Assembly (NCBI GenBank): GCA_025362975.1
Contig: JANYES010000005.1
Span: 86,592 to 150,591, forward strand
Direction: 5' to 3'
DNA length: 64,000 bases
Source: Alphaproteobacteria bacterium
GTDB lineage: Bacteria > Pseudomonadota > Alphaproteobacteria > Rickettsiales > SXRF01
Shown: piece after piece, positions 54,221 through 63,388 of the stretch
Position numbering within the stretch: the stretch's first letter is position 1
Layout: each line of letters opens with the position of its first letter
The notes under the pieces: model-generated
Seen by the model: only the letters and a program-made list of their open reading frames with translations
The model's database searches: none
Told to the model about the DNA's origin: nothing
Translations under genes and position numbers: made by a program

Positions 54221-54937
54221 ATGCAAAATACAGTTCTATCACCCGATGCGGAGAAAATTGCACAGCAGTTCAAAGAATTCGCTTACATCGTCTCGCATGA
54301 TTTAAACACTCCTTTGCGTGGTGTGGTCGAATTCTCTAAGCTATTAAAAGCAGAGCATCACGACGTTCTAAATGAGGAGGGCAAGGAATATCTTGCGCTG
54401 ATTATTGAAAGCGGCGAGAAAATGCAAAATATGCTAGTAGGATTGTTAGATTTCTCCCGGCTTAACACAATGAGCAAGCCTTTATCAAAAGTGAATTGCA
54501 ATAAGATTTTAGAAGATTGCAAAGTCGTGCTTAAAGATAAGATTGAAACCACCAAGGGGAAACTAGAGATTGCGACATTACCCTTAGTTATGGCAGATGC
54601 CGACCAGCTTATGCAGTTATTTCTAGCGTTAATCGATAATTCATTAAAATTTCATGTTGCAGGTGCGACACCACATGTATGGGTTTCTGCAGAAAGAAGC
54701 GGAGATATCTGGGTATTCACAGTACGCGATAATGGGATTGGAATTGAGCACGAATTCCATAAGCGTGTTATGCAGCCTTTCCAACGGCTGCATACTGATA
54801 TTGAATATTCTGGTGTTGGAATGGGATTAACGTTAGCAAAAAAAATAGTAGATAGACATGGTGGCCGAATTTGGATTGATTCAACTCTTGGCCAAGGTTC
54901 TTCCTTTGTATTTACCTTGCCTTGCGAGGTTAGCTAA
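54221..54937 (+). CDS. Short soluble histidine kinase
   Basis: A 238-residue protein made of only a kinase core: FAYIVSHDLNTPLRGV with His26, an N box (LIDNSLKFH), and DNGIGIEHEFHKR and YSGVGMGLTLAKK. There is no sensor domain. Very short kinases of this kind may act as phosphotransfer proteins or be controlled through a partner. It is one base from the receiver-GGDEF gene (TAATG), which suggests that the two work together. Confidence 0.88.
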   Translation: MQNTVLSPDAEKIAQQFKEFAYIVSHDLNTPLRGVVEFSKLLKAEHHDVLNEEGKEYLALIIESGEKMQNMLVGLLDFSRLNTMSKPLSKVNCNKILEDCKVVLKDKIETTKGKLEIATLPLVMADADQLMQLFLALIDNSLKFHVAGATPHVWVSAERSGDIWVFTVRDNGIGIEHEFHKRVMQPFQRLHTDIEYSGVGMGLTLAKKIVDRHGGRIWIDSTLGQGSSFVFTLPCEVS

Positions 54938-55905
54938 TGACGGCAAATCAATCATCGTCGGAATTATTAAAGATATTGCTGGTTGAGGACTCCAAAACCG
55001 ATGCCATACTTATTGAAAAGACTTTGGCACAAGCGCTACCAAATGGGTATCGTGTTTCGCATGAAGAAAATATTGCTTCAGCCCTCCGAACTGTGGGTGA
55101 AAATGAATTCGATGTCATATTGCTTGATCTTTCCTTACCAGATGCTTTTGAGTTCAACGGCTTGCTAAGTATTCAAAACATGGCACCCACGTTGCCAGTG
55201 ATTATATTGACTGCGCATGCTGACGAAGAGCTGGCACTTAAAGCCGTAGAATACGGCGCACAGGACTATTTATTTAAAGACAAGGCTAATGGTCATCTTA
55301 TTAAGAGAGCCATGCAATATGCTATCCAACGCAAGCAGTTTGAGGGTGTGCTCATTACGCGTGCTAATTTTGATCCATTAACCACTCTGGCTAATCGAAT
55401 GTTATTTGAAAGTCGTTTGGACATGGCAATTGTACGTCGCAAACGCACAGGGGATGGCATTGGTATATTGTTTTTGGACTTGGATCGTTTCAAGGAGGTA
55501 AATGATAATTACGGGCACGCTGCAGGCGATAGTTTGCTGCAACAGGTTGGTGGACGTCTTAAGCAATTGGTGCGACCTTATGATACGGTTGCACGTTTTG
55601 GCGGGGATGAATTCGCTTTATTGATTGAAGGAATTAAGCAGCCGGCGGATTGCGCCACTATTGCACAAAAAATAATCCAAAAACTTGCGGAACCCTTTAT
55701 TCATGCCAATAAGCAAACTGAAATCGGGGTAAGTATTGGCATTGCTACTTGTCTTACTGAAGAGACTTTAGCGCGTGATGAGTTAGTGCGCCATGCCGAT
55801 AAGGCAATGTATGCCGCTAAACGGGTTTCTAATAGCGATTACCAGTTTTATACGGATGAGCTTCAAACGCAGGTGCTTGCGCGCCATAAAACGGAATTGA
55901 ATTAA
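54937..55905 (+). CDS. Receiver-GGDEF diguanylate cyclase
   Basis: A 322-residue protein. The receiver has ILLVEDSKTDAIL and Asp64 in VILLDLSLPD. The GGDEF domain has the active GGDEF at 222-226 and an RPYD inhibitory site five residues before it, so product inhibition by c-di-GMP is expected. It should make c-di-GMP when its receiver is phosphorylated, probably by the kinase encoded just upstream. It is the only clear enzymatic output in this signalling block. Confidence 0.92.
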   Translation: MTANQSSSELLKILLVEDSKTDAILIEKTLAQALPNGYRVSHEENIASALRTVGENEFDVILLDLSLPDAFEFNGLLSIQNMAPTLPVIILTAHADEELALKAVEYGAQDYLFKDKANGHLIKRAMQYAIQRKQFEGVLITRANFDPLTTLANRMLFESRLDMAIVRRKRTGDGIGILFLDLDRFKEVNDNYGHAAGDSLLQQVGGRLKQLVRPYDTVARFGGDEFALLIEGIKQPADCATIAQKIIQKLAEPFIHANKQTEIGVSIGIATCLTEETLARDELVRHADKAMYAAKRVSNSDYQFYTDELQTQVLARHKTELN

Positions 55906-56115
55906 AGCTTTTCACGAGACATGCAAAACAAAGGCTCATTAAAGGTCCGATGTTGGTTTCATCTAATGAATGCCTGATAAAAGATAAAAAAACCGTCCCA
56001 AATGCTGATGGTACATATTCCAGTACGCATGGCATTAATTCAGATTAATAATAGATTAATTTGGATGCTCTATATTGGTTATATTGCATAATATAAATCA
56101 ATAAGAGAGGTAAAT

Positions 56116-56562
56116 ATGATAACAGAAAAGTTCCATTTACCTATAGTGAATACCAGGACTCAAAAGGTTGGTGAAGCATTAACGCGAATTCTTTTAATAG
56201 AAGATAGTCGTACTGATGTATTTTTAGTCAAGCGAATGTTATGCGGAATATCAAGGAATGAAACGTTTGAAATCACTGATGTGCCTCGCATGGCCGATGC
56301 GCTTGAAATGCTCGATAAAACACCATTTGATGTCGTGCTTTTGGATTTAAATCTACTGGACATTGATGGTATCGCCTGCGTTTCAGCATTACACGCAGAA
56401 ATTCCCAATACACCTATTATTGTATACAGCGGTACTCAAGACCCTAAATTACGTGAAGGAGCCCTAATGTGTGGGGCTAAACATTATTTGGTGAAAGGCC
56501 GCGAAAGTGCATTCTCTCTCAAATTTATGATTCAGCAAGCGTTATCGTTTGAAGCGGCTTAA
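56116..56562 (+). CDS. Single-domain response regulator
   Basis: A 148-residue receiver protein: ILLIEDSRTDVFLVKRML, Asp77 in VVLLDLNLLDIDG, IVYSGTQ and the Lys in YLVKGRES. AAGAGAGGTAAAT lies before the ATG. A separate promoter is likely, because 210 non-coding bases precede it. Partner kinase unknown; any of the three kinases upstream could serve. Confidence 0.88.
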   Translation: MITEKFHLPIVNTRTQKVGEALTRILLIEDSRTDVFLVKRMLCGISRNETFEITDVPRMADALEMLDKTPFDVVLLDLNLLDIDGIACVSALHAEIPNTPIIVYSGTQDPKLREGALMCGAKHYLVKGRESAFSLKFMIQQALSFEAA

Positions 56563-56588
56563 GCCTAAAACATTGCACGGAGAATATT

Positions 56589-56714
56589 ATGTTTTGTGAT
56601 TTGGATACAGTATATACGGATGAAACAACCTCTCCTTATGTCCCAAGGAAAATGCAGACGCACGCAGGTCGGCTCAATATATTCAGCATATGTGAAAATA
56701 GGGATCTTCACTAA
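56589..56714 (+). CDS. Possible 41-residue protein
   Basis: MFCDLDTVYTDETTSPYVPR begins the frame; CACGGAGA lies before the ATG. No recognised domain. It could be chance. Confidence 0.3.
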   Translation: MFCDLDTVYTDETTSPYVPRKMQTHAGRLNIFSICENRDLH

Positions 56715-56738
56715 AACCTCAAAAAAGGAATTCATAGT

Positions 56739-56855
56739 ATGAAAGTCATAAGTGATTATCAAAAAAATAGACGGGTAGAAAAACTGCTAAATATCTGTGT
56801 GGTAACGTTTCTAATGGTAATATTGCTAGGATTATTATCTTTATCAGTGCGATAG
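56739..56855 (+). CDS. Possible 38-residue membrane protein
   Basis: The frame has a charged start (MKVISDYQKNRRVEKLLN) and one membrane helix (CVVTFLMVILLGLLSLSV). AAGGAA lies about nine bases before the ATG. No homology recognised. Confidence 0.45.
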   Translation: MKVISDYQKNRRVEKLLNICVVTFLMVILLGLLSLSVR

Positions 56856-57002
56856 CTGTTAAGTGGAAATAGGGCCATTTTAAAATTTTTTACGGATAAT
56901 TCTAATGTCGGAAACCGCGCCCCTCTCAATAGAAAGAAAGCGAATTTTCTAAACCTTCTAAACCAATTTCATCACCTCAATTATGGAAAATAATATTAAA
57001 GG

Positions 57003-57048
57003 TGATTTGCGTACTCCTAACTTGAAGGTCACAGGGTTCAAATCCTGC
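57003..57048 (+). pseudogene. tRNA-Arg(CCU)-like relic
   Basis: The sequence has a seven-base loop CTCCTAA (anticodon CCT), then a variable loop AAGGTC and a T-arm with GGTTCAAATCC. The D-arm and acceptor are not recognisable, and the anticodon stem does not pair. It lies in the opposite orientation to the intact tRNA at 63389. Confidence 0.5.
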
Positions 57049-57075
57049 AAAATGCTACACTGGTGCAGGATTTTT
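57041..57075 (+). terminator. Hairpin with T run overlapping the tRNA relic
   Basis: AATCCTGCA (57041-57049) and TGCAGGATT (57064-57072) pair over 14 bases and are followed by TTT. The left arm is the T-arm of the tRNA relic. It could end transcription from the left. Confidence 0.5.
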
Positions 57076-57142
57076 AACGGATAATGCTAGGTATGGACGG
57101 TGGCCGGACGCTGGGAAGACCTGATGTACAAAGCATGATAAT

Positions 57143-57646
57143 CTAGAAGTTATCTGATTTTAGGATTTCAAGCCATAAAGCCAGTTTTGCAGCGTAAGGC
57201 AAACGCGCATGGGCCGGGCTTGGTGACGGTACGCGCGCATATTTGAGCGTTTTGCTGAGCGTTGGAACAACCCGCTTCATATAAATATTTTCAGCGGTTA
57301 AGCTGTCGAAAACGACAAGTTTAATACTGGGATAGTTTTGGTAAAACTGTTCAAAGTCATTCGGTATTTCATTTTTAATATCGGCATCCATACTGCCTTT
57401 GCGGGTACAGGCTCGCACGACGTCCCAGACGGCAATGCCATGATCTTTTAAAACCTGAACACGCTTTTCATAAGGCAGAAGAAGTCCCGCACCATAAATG
57501 TCACCCATAAATCTCCAGAATTGATTTTGCGGGTGCGCATGATATTGGTTTTTCTCAAGCGATTTACCACCGGGCATAGTACCCAGGATAAGCGTGTGCG
57601 GCTTATCGGGCAGGATGGGAGGAAAGGCTTCAATCAATTCGATCAT
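57143..57646 (-). CDS. Deoxyinosine / uracil-mismatch DNA glycosylase
   Basis: A 167-residue protein of the UDG superfamily, hypoxanthine-DNA glycosylase type: LILGTMPGGKSLEKNQYHAH, PQNQFWRFMGDIYG, GIAVWDVVRAC and PSPSPAHA. It removes deaminated bases from DNA as the first step of base excision repair. Its ATG overlaps the stop of the TolA-like gene (ATGA), so the two are co-translated. Confidence 0.88.
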   Translation of the reverse strand: MIELIEAFPPILPDKPHTLILGTMPGGKSLEKNQYHAHPQNQFWRFMGDIYGAGLLLPYEKRVQVLKDHGIAVWDVVRACTRKGSMDADIKNEIPNDFEQFYQNYPSIKLVVFDSLTAENIYMKRVVPTLSKTLKYARVPSPSPAHARLPYAAKLALWLEILKSDNF

Positions 57647-58266
57647 TGTTTAGCTTTTTCTATGGCCTCTTCTAACCGTTTTCGGTTCGTCTCCCAGAGA
57701 GACTCTTCACTCTCGATTTCTTTATTAATTGTCGCCATTTGCTTATGGAGTTCCGAGATTTTTTGTTCGTGGCGCGACCCAACCTCTTCTAATGCCCGTT
57801 TTGCTTTCGCGGTCGCTGCTTTACGTTTTTCTGCAAGTTTTTTACCAGCGGCGTCTTCTTTCTGGCGCTGTATCTCCCGGAGTTGTTTTGCACGTTCATA
57901 AGCTTCAGCTGCCTTATGTTCTTTTTTCCTGGCGTTACTATCCTCTTTTACGAAGTGTTTCTTAATGAGAATAATTTTTTCTGGCTTTGCCGCCTTCATG
58001 TACATTGTGTCCATAAGATCAGCTTTGGGTAAAGCGGCATGCTTTTTGAAGGGGCCTTTCGAACCTACAGGCCGTTTCAAAACTATTCCGGGATAGTTCA
58101 TCGTAGCGTTCACTATATCAGGGTCGTGCGTTTCCTGAGCAAATCCCTTATGAAAAAGATTGTGGTGACTGCCCCAGGCTTCCAATGCGGCTTTCATCGA
58201 GATAGCTGCAATCGCTTCTTCGAAGAACCCCATAGAGGTTATGTATGTTTTTAATTTTCGCGCCAT
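57643..58266 (-). CDS. TolA-like coiled-coil protein
   Basis: A 207-residue protein. Residues 1-80 are a conserved-looking globular part (KLKTYITSMGFFEEAIAAIS, MKAALEAWGSHHNLFHKGFA, VLKRPVGSKGPF). Residues 100-207 form a long charged coiled coil (ARKKEHKAAEAYERAKQLRE). Such proteins are often annotated TolA-like because of the coiled coil only; there is no membrane anchor. Function unknown. Confidence 0.75.
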   Translation of the reverse strand: MARKLKTYITSMGFFEEAIAAISMKAALEAWGSHHNLFHKGFAQETHDPDIVNATMNYPGIVLKRPVGSKGPFKKHAALPKADLMDTMYMKAAKPEKIILIKKHFVKEDSNARKKEHKAAEAYERAKQLREIQRQKEDAAGKKLAEKRKAATAKAKRALEEVGSRHEQKISELHKQMATINKEIESEESLWETNRKRLEEAIEKAKQ

Positions 58267-58269
58267 GTT

Positions 58270-58429
58270 GTCTTCTCTATCCTTCCACAGTCCTTCCCCC
58301 AGCGCGCCGGTAAACTCTCAGTCCATCAAAGGTTTGCGCCACCTCCTGCCGTATGTTGGAGTAATAGTTACCGGGAAAAGCCTGGCCTTCATTGTCGTAA
58401 ATGGGAAGCAATAATTGGATCAGCTGCAT
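58270..58429 (-). pseudogene. Relic of a small conserved protein
   Basis: Read from ATG 58429: MQLIQLLLPIYDNEGQAFPG, then NYYSNIRQEVAQTFDGLRVY; after that GEGLWKD appears one frame over. This matches the start of a protein of about 110 residues that I recall from Rhizobia (MxLIQLLLPLYDNxG). One frameshift and loss of the C-terminus are evident. Confidence 0.5.
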
Positions 58430-58431
58430 AT

Positions 58432-58670
58432 TCAAATATTTTCCAGGCAAATAATCTGGTCCTTACCCACAAGTTTAGCCATCAGCTCCATGTATCGTGG
58501 TAATCCTTATCTTGATCACTAGCGTAGCATTCTTCGATAATCCGGGGCCAAATATTATGTTTAAAATAGGTCAAGAATCATTTTTAACACACAAGCTTCC
58601 GTTGCGATGCCACAAATATAAACTTCTCTACCTTCCATGTCTTCAGTGTGTCGAGTACCCGTCGCTTATG
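58432..58670 (-). pseudogene. Relic of an isochorismatase-family hydrolase
   Basis: One frame reads EDMEGREVYICGIATEACVL KMILDLF (written here in two parts), then stops; after the break MELMAKLVGKDQII ends at the TGA at 58432-58434. This is the active-site Cys block and the C-terminal block of isochorismatase/nicotinamidase-like hydrolases. The N-terminal half is not recognisable. Confidence 0.5.
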
Positions 58671-58896
58671 CGGGTAGACGTACCCCGAATGCCAATGGGG
58701 CAGATGGCGTAGCCTATAGGCTTAAACCAACCGAATTTTATCGCGGTGAGCGAATTACCGAATTATTTGATAATGCAATCACCACCTCGCAAACAGAACA
58801 TTTAGCTTTGAGAATCACAAAGGAGACAGGTTTTCCCGGAATATACGACGACCCGATAACGATCCTCATCGGATGCACTAACTGGATAGCATATCC

Positions 58897-59136
58897 ATAA
58901 CGACACCTCGGAAATGCCCAACAGAGAGAAATCATATAATTGACCATAAAACTCTCAGGAAATCTATATCTCCTGTATCGTCAGGAACGTGAGAGGCGGG
59001 AACCTCGCGGCTCACGCGGAATATTATAGCCAATTGTTTTACAATAATAAAATATGGTGGACTGAAATGATTCGAATCCTCGACCAAACTATACAATTAT
59101 AGTGTTATACTACAGCATGTTAATATAAAAGTCAAG
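58897..59136 (-). repeat. Direct repeat copy A: 3'-flank plus decayed tRNA
   Basis: Starts ATAACGACACCTCGGAA (58897) and contains AACAGAGAGAA, ATCTATATCTCC and a GTGAG...CTCAC hairpin, then TGGTGG (59055, complement of CCACCA) and GATTCGAATCCTCGA, a tRNA T-arm in minus orientation. Sequence up to about 59136 still aligns loosely with a whole tRNA (TAACATGCTG for a D-arm), but stems are broken. About 190 bp match copies B and C. Confidence 0.75.
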
Positions 59137-59394
59137 TGGTCACTTAACGTGATATAGAGCACCAACACCTGATATAACTCTTTCACTTTGGACTAATTGC
59201 CTAATCAAGCTGACGCTACTTCTCCATAACATTCGCCACGATGATAAATGCACCCCTGTGCTGCATGAGGAATGTGCCAATATTTACTGCTATCCTCAGC
59301 CATTATTTATTGATAATGCATTTCAAGCCGTGTTCCCCATCGAATTCTTATGTAACAAACGATATTGCATCAGGCCTAAACAATAGGAGATGTC

Positions 59395-61464
59395 ATGATT
59401 AAGAAAATCAATTCCAAGGGTGGTGAAACGCATCAAACATCTGAAAATCAGGATACAGATCTGCTTACCACTAATCAGGGCATCCCTGTTTCCGATAACC
59501 AGAATAGCTTGAAATCCGGCGCGCGCGGACCGACGCTGCTTGAAGATTTTATGCTTCGGGAAAAGATTTTCCATTTCGATCATGAGCGGATCCCTGAACG
59601 CATTGTGCATGCACGCGGCTCGGCGGCACATGGTTTTTTTGAATTATATGAATCGCTAGTGGATTATACATCCGCAGATCTGTTCCAGCGCGCAGGAGAA
59701 AAAACGCCTGTATTTACGCGTTTTTCAACCGTAGCAGGCGGCGCGGGTTCCGTTGATACACCACGTGATGTACGCGGTTTTGCCGTAAAATTTTATACTC
59801 AAAAAGGCAACTGGGATTTAGTAGGCAATAATATTCCTGTTTTTTTTATTCAGGACGCCATTAAATTTCCCGATCTTATCCATTCCGTGAAAATGGAAGC
59901 CGACCGCGCATTTCCGCAGGCAGGCAGCGCTCATGATACTTTCTGGGATTTCGCATCGCTCATGCCTGAGACCACCCATATGCTCATGTGGGCCATGTCA
60001 GACCGTACCATCCCGCGTTCGCTGCGCACGATCGAAGGGTTCGGTATCCACACTTTCCGCCTCGTCAATGCCAAAGGTAAGACCACCTTCGTCAAATTCC
60101 ACTGGAAACCGAAATTGGGCATGCAGTCCACCTTGTGGGATGAAGCGCTGAAATTGCAGGCCGCCGATAATGATTACCATCGCCGTGATTTATGGGAAGC
60201 CATCGACACGGGCGGCTTTCCAGAATGGGAATTAGGCATGCAGCTCTTCGATCAGAAATTTGCCGATTCATTGCCTTATGATGTGCTGGACTCCACCAAG
60301 CTTATCCCTGAAGAAGTCCTGCCTGTAAAGATCGTAGGCCGCATGGTGCTCGACCGCAACCCTGATAATTTCTTTGCTGAAACCGAACAGGTCGCCTACT
60401 GCCCTGCCAACATCGTACCGGGCATTGATTTTTCGGATGATCCCTTGCTACAAGGCCGTCTGTTCAGTTATCTGGACACCCAAAAATCGCGTCTTGGAAC
60501 TTCGAATTTCCACCAAATTCCGATCAACGCCCCTAAATGTCCGATGCAGAATTTCCAGCGCGATGGCATGATGCAAACAATGGTACCTAAAGGCCGCGCC
60601 AACTATGAGCCTAATAGCCTCGCTCAGGCCGGCGAAGAAAATGGCCCGCGTGAATGCCCATTCAGCGGCTTTAAAACCGTAGCAGGGCGTGCTCAGGCCG
60701 ACGAGCAAGGTGACAAGCTGCGGATACGCCCCGCCAGCTTTGCCGATCATTACAGTCAGGCACGCCTGTTCTGGAAATCTCAGACTGATAATGAAAGAGC
60801 ACATATTGCTTCATCCTTCGTGTTTGAACTTTCAAAAGTTCAGGCGGAGCATATCCCGCCCCGCATGCTGGCCAATCTTCGCAATGTGGATGATGAGCTC
60901 GCTAAGCGCGTTGCCGCCGGTCTTGCGCTGGAGCTACCGAAAAAAACACCTCCAGCAAGCGAGCCTTATGACCTGCCTGCTTCTGATGCATTATCTATTC
61001 AAAAAAACATGAAGCAAACCCTTGAAGGCCGTTGCATTGGTATGCTGGTTGCCGATGGTAGTGATTTGCAAGCTGTTTCTAAATTGAAAAAAACTATCGA
61101 AAAAGCAGGTGCTACAGTTAAACTAGTCGCACCGAAAATCGGAAAGGTGAAATTTTCTGATGGTCAGTTTGTAAAGCCCGATGGGCAGTTGGCTGGCACG
61201 CCGTCGCAATTGTTTGATGCCGTTGTGGTAGCACTTTCCGTCGAAGGCACCAGGGCCATGCTGCGCGAATCAGCAGCAGTGCAATGGATAATGGATGCGT
61301 TCGGACATTTAAAAGCGATTGCTCATTCGCCAGAAGCAAAACCGTTATTAGACAAAGCGGGTGTGGTTGCTGATGCCGGTGTGACGAATATGGATAATAA
61401 ATTCATCGAAGCTGCAGCTATCCGTCAATGGGATCGAGAACCAAGTTTACGAACATTGGCTTAG
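59395..61464 (+). CDS. katE: Large-subunit monofunctional catalase (KatE type)
   Basis: A 689-residue clade 2 catalase that converts hydrogen peroxide to water and oxygen. Active-site His in [14 protein letters not shown], Asn in [10 protein letters not shown] and the haem-ligand Tyr in [14 protein letters not shown] are all present. The C-terminal 150 residues form the DJ-1/PfpI-like domain typical of large subunits ([21 protein letters not shown] is its start, shortened here to [12 protein letters not shown] as the key block). AGGAGA precedes the ATG. The gene stands alone between repeat copies A and B, and no oxidative-stress regulator is next to it. Confidence 0.93.
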   Translation: MIKKINSKGGETHQTSENQDTDLLTTNQGIPVSDNQNSLKSGARGPTLLEDFMLREKIFHFDHERIPERIVHARGSAAHGFFELYESLVDYTSADLFQRAGEKTPVFTRFSTVAGGAGSVDTPRDVRGFAVKFYTQKGNWDLVGNNIPVFFIQDAIKFPDLIHSVKMEADRAFPQAGSAHDTFWDFASLMPETTHMLMWAMSDRTIPRSLRTIEGFGIHTFRLVNAKGKTTFVKFHWKPKLGMQSTLWDEALKLQAADNDYHRRDLWEAIDTGGFPEWELGMQLFDQKFADSLPYDVLDSTKLIPEEVLPVKIVGRMVLDRNPDNFFAETEQVAYCPANIVPGIDFSDDPLLQGRLFSYLDTQKSRLGTSNFHQIPINAPKCPMQNFQRDGMMQTMVPKGRANYEPNSLAQAGEENGPRECPFSGFKTVAGRAQADEQGDKLRIRPASFADHYSQARLFWKSQTDNERAHIASSFVFELSKVQAEHIPPRMLANLRNVDDELAKRVAAGLALELPKKTPPASEPYDLPASDALSIQKNMKQTLEGRCIGMLVADGSDLQAVSKLKKTIEKAGATVKLVAPKIGKVKFSDGQFVKPDGQLAGTPSQLFDAVVVALSVEGTRAMLRESAAVQWIMDAFGHLKAIAHSPEAKPLLDKAGVVADAGVTNMDNKFIEAAAIRQWDREPSLRTLA

Positions 61465-61481
61465 CGGATATTGCATATCCT

Positions 61482-61720
61482 ATAACGACACCTCGGAACT
61501 GCCCAACAGAGAGAAATAACAGAATTGACACTAAAATTCTTCAGAAATCCATATCTCCGGTGTCGTCAGGAACGTGAGAGCCCGGAAGCGCGCGGCACAT
61601 GGTGTTTATCTCCAAGTTATTAATATACAGCAATAAATATGGTGGGCCCAGAAAGATTCGAATCCTCGATCTTGCTAGAAAATTATATACTTATTATACA
61701 ATATGTTATATCAACAGTCA
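61482..61720 (-). repeat. Direct repeat copy B: 3'-flank plus decayed tRNA
   Basis: Starts ATAACGACACCTCGGAACTGCC and follows copy A and copy C through AACAGAGAGAA and the GTGAG hairpin arm to TGGTGGGCC (61640) and GATTCGAATCCTCGATC. The tRNA part is decayed. Copies A and B also share about 45 bp beyond the T-arm (AGTCAA ends both), which copy C replaces with an intact tRNA. Confidence 0.75.
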
Positions 61721-61861
61721 AATCATTTTCTGTAGTGATATCTCGCTACTTCACTGTTCTGCACGTTGTTCCCCGGTTAATCCTTATGGTGTCCTCTTGA
61801 CATAATTTGTAACGCGTCCTATATTTAACCAACAATTTAATTAACTATCTAGTATAATAGC

Positions 61862-62227
61862 ATGCAGGATAATCTCAGCCAGACATTTGCGGCGCTTGCG
61901 GATCCAACAAGGCGGGCCATGCTCGCTCAGCTTTTGAAAGGAGAAGCCAACGTATCCGATCTGGCCAAACCTTTCTTAAAAAACATGAGCCTGCCTGCTA
62001 TCACGAAACATCTTCAGGTGCTTGAGAAAGCCAGACTCATTACCAAAACCCGGGAAGCCCAATGGCGTCCCTGCAAACTCAACGGCGACGCATTTAAGGA
62101 TGTGTCGGACTGGGTAGAACACTATCGAATATTTTGGGAAGAAAGCTTTGACCGGCTGGACGCCTACTTAAAAACTGTCACCGCAAAAAAGAATGCTAAG
62201 GAGAAGAAAAATGGCCGCAAAAAATAA
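61862..62227 (+). CDS. ArsR-family transcriptional regulator
   Basis: A 121-residue winged-helix protein: FAALADPTRRAMLAQL, GEANVSDLAKPF, MSLPAITKHLQVLEKARLI, then a basic C-terminal tail. No metal-binding Cys pair is seen. ArsR proteins of this subtype are typically encoded with SRPBCC proteins, as here (17-base overlap), and probably repress their own operon. The A+T-rich stretch before it should hold the promoter. Confidence 0.9.
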   Translation: MQDNLSQTFAALADPTRRAMLAQLLKGEANVSDLAKPFLKNMSLPAITKHLQVLEKARLITKTREAQWRPCKLNGDAFKDVSDWVEHYRIFWEESFDRLDAYLKTVTAKKNAKEKKNGRKK

Positions 62228-63195
62228 GTCCAATGAAATAAGGATCGCCCGGATGTACGATGCTCCTGTCCACGCTATCTGGGACGCATGGACCGATCCT
62301 AAGCAAGTGGCAAAATGGTGGGGACCACGCGGTTTTACACTCACTACCCATAGCAAAGACCTAAAGCCGGGCGGCCATTGGAATTACACCATGCACGGTC
62401 CTGATGGCGTTGATTACCCCAATAAGACGCACTATTTTGAAGTCGACAAGCACGCAAAGCTGGTGTACGACCACGGCGGGAATGATGAGCAGGCCCCCCT
62501 TTTCCGGGTGACGGTGCTTTTTTCTGACATTAAAGGCAAGACGAAGATGGAGATGAGCATGACATTGCCCACTCCCGAAGCTGCCGAAGAGACCCGGAAA
62601 TTTATCAAGAAGGCAGGCGGCAATGCGACCTGGGACAGGCTCGCGGAATATCTGGAAAAGGAATCATCCGGCAAAGAAAATTTCGTTATCAACCGGACCT
62701 TCGATGCCCCTCTTGAACTGATGTTTGAGATGTGGACCAGCCCGAAACATTTTTCCCAATGGCTGCCTCCGACAGGATTTACCATGCAATTTATCAGGTC
62801 CGATATCAGACTTGGCGGAAGCTCTTTCTATTGTATGACCGGAAATAGCAATGTCAAAATGTACGGTAGAGCCGAATATATAAAAATCCACAAAGCAGAC
62901 TGTCTTGTATACACACAACAGTTCTGCGATGAAAATGAGAAAGTCTCTCGCCATTCGATGTCTCCCACCTGGCCTGAAACTATGCTGACGACCGACATTG
63001 ACGGAAGAGGGACCGGAGCAGACTCGCGTGACCGTGACCTGGGAACCATATGGAGCCACAACGCGTGAAGAACTCGAAACATTCATCACAGCCAAAGGTG
63101 GTATGACTCAAGGCTGGACGGGATCGTTTGATAAGTTGGATGGGTATTTAGGTGCGATCAGACATGAGTTTTCTAAACAAGTTAGTGCTATGTAA
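62211..63195 (+). CDS. Tandem SRPBCC (AHSA1-like) protein, broken by a one-base frameshift
   Basis: Two SRPBCC domains in one protein. Domain 1 (about residues 8-150) has MYDAPVHAIWDAWTDPKQVAKWWGP-type sequence; domain 2 (about 160-320) has NRTFDAPLELMFEMWTSPKH. After WPETMLTT the family pattern is lost; one frame over it continues as LTEEGPEQTRVTVTWEPYGA and ends in SFDKLDGYLG. One extra base between about 62988 and 62996 explains this. As written, translation leaves the frame and stops at 63068. ATG 62211 has AAGGAG before it. SRPBCC proteins bind small hydrophobic ligands; the ligand here is unknown. Confidence 0.82.
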
Positions 63196-63229
63196 TACTG
63201 TTTAAGCATAGCTTTTGGTTATCGTACTT

Positions 63230-63388
63230 GATAACGACACCTCGGAACTGCCGAACAGAGAGAATTGCTGTGATCAGCGTCAAAATTCTCCAGAAATCTA
63301 TATCTCTGGTGGCGTTGCTTATGTGAGAGGCCGGAACCGCGCCGCTCACGTCGCATATCTCTAAGCTGTTGATGTACAAGGTAAAATA
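63230..63388 (-). repeat. Direct repeat copy C: 3'-flank of the intact tRNA-Arg
   Basis: ATAACGACACCTCGGAACTGCC begins it, and it runs into the CCA end of the intact tRNA gene. It matches copies A and B over about 160 bp, including a GTGAG...CTCAC hairpin (around 63323-63350). A 63-codon frame inside (63188-63379, minus) is not supported as a gene. Confidence 0.75.

Noticed and set aside
58637..58900. 87-codon plus-strand frame before repeat copy A
   Set aside because: No ribosome binding site and no motif; the minus strand of the same stretch holds hydrolase relic sequence.
63188..63379. 63-codon minus-strand frame inside repeat copy C
   Set aside because: Some peptide similarity with copies A and B (SH, D.D F, FRGVV), but copies A and B have stops and the similarity follows from DNA repetition; no ribosome binding site.
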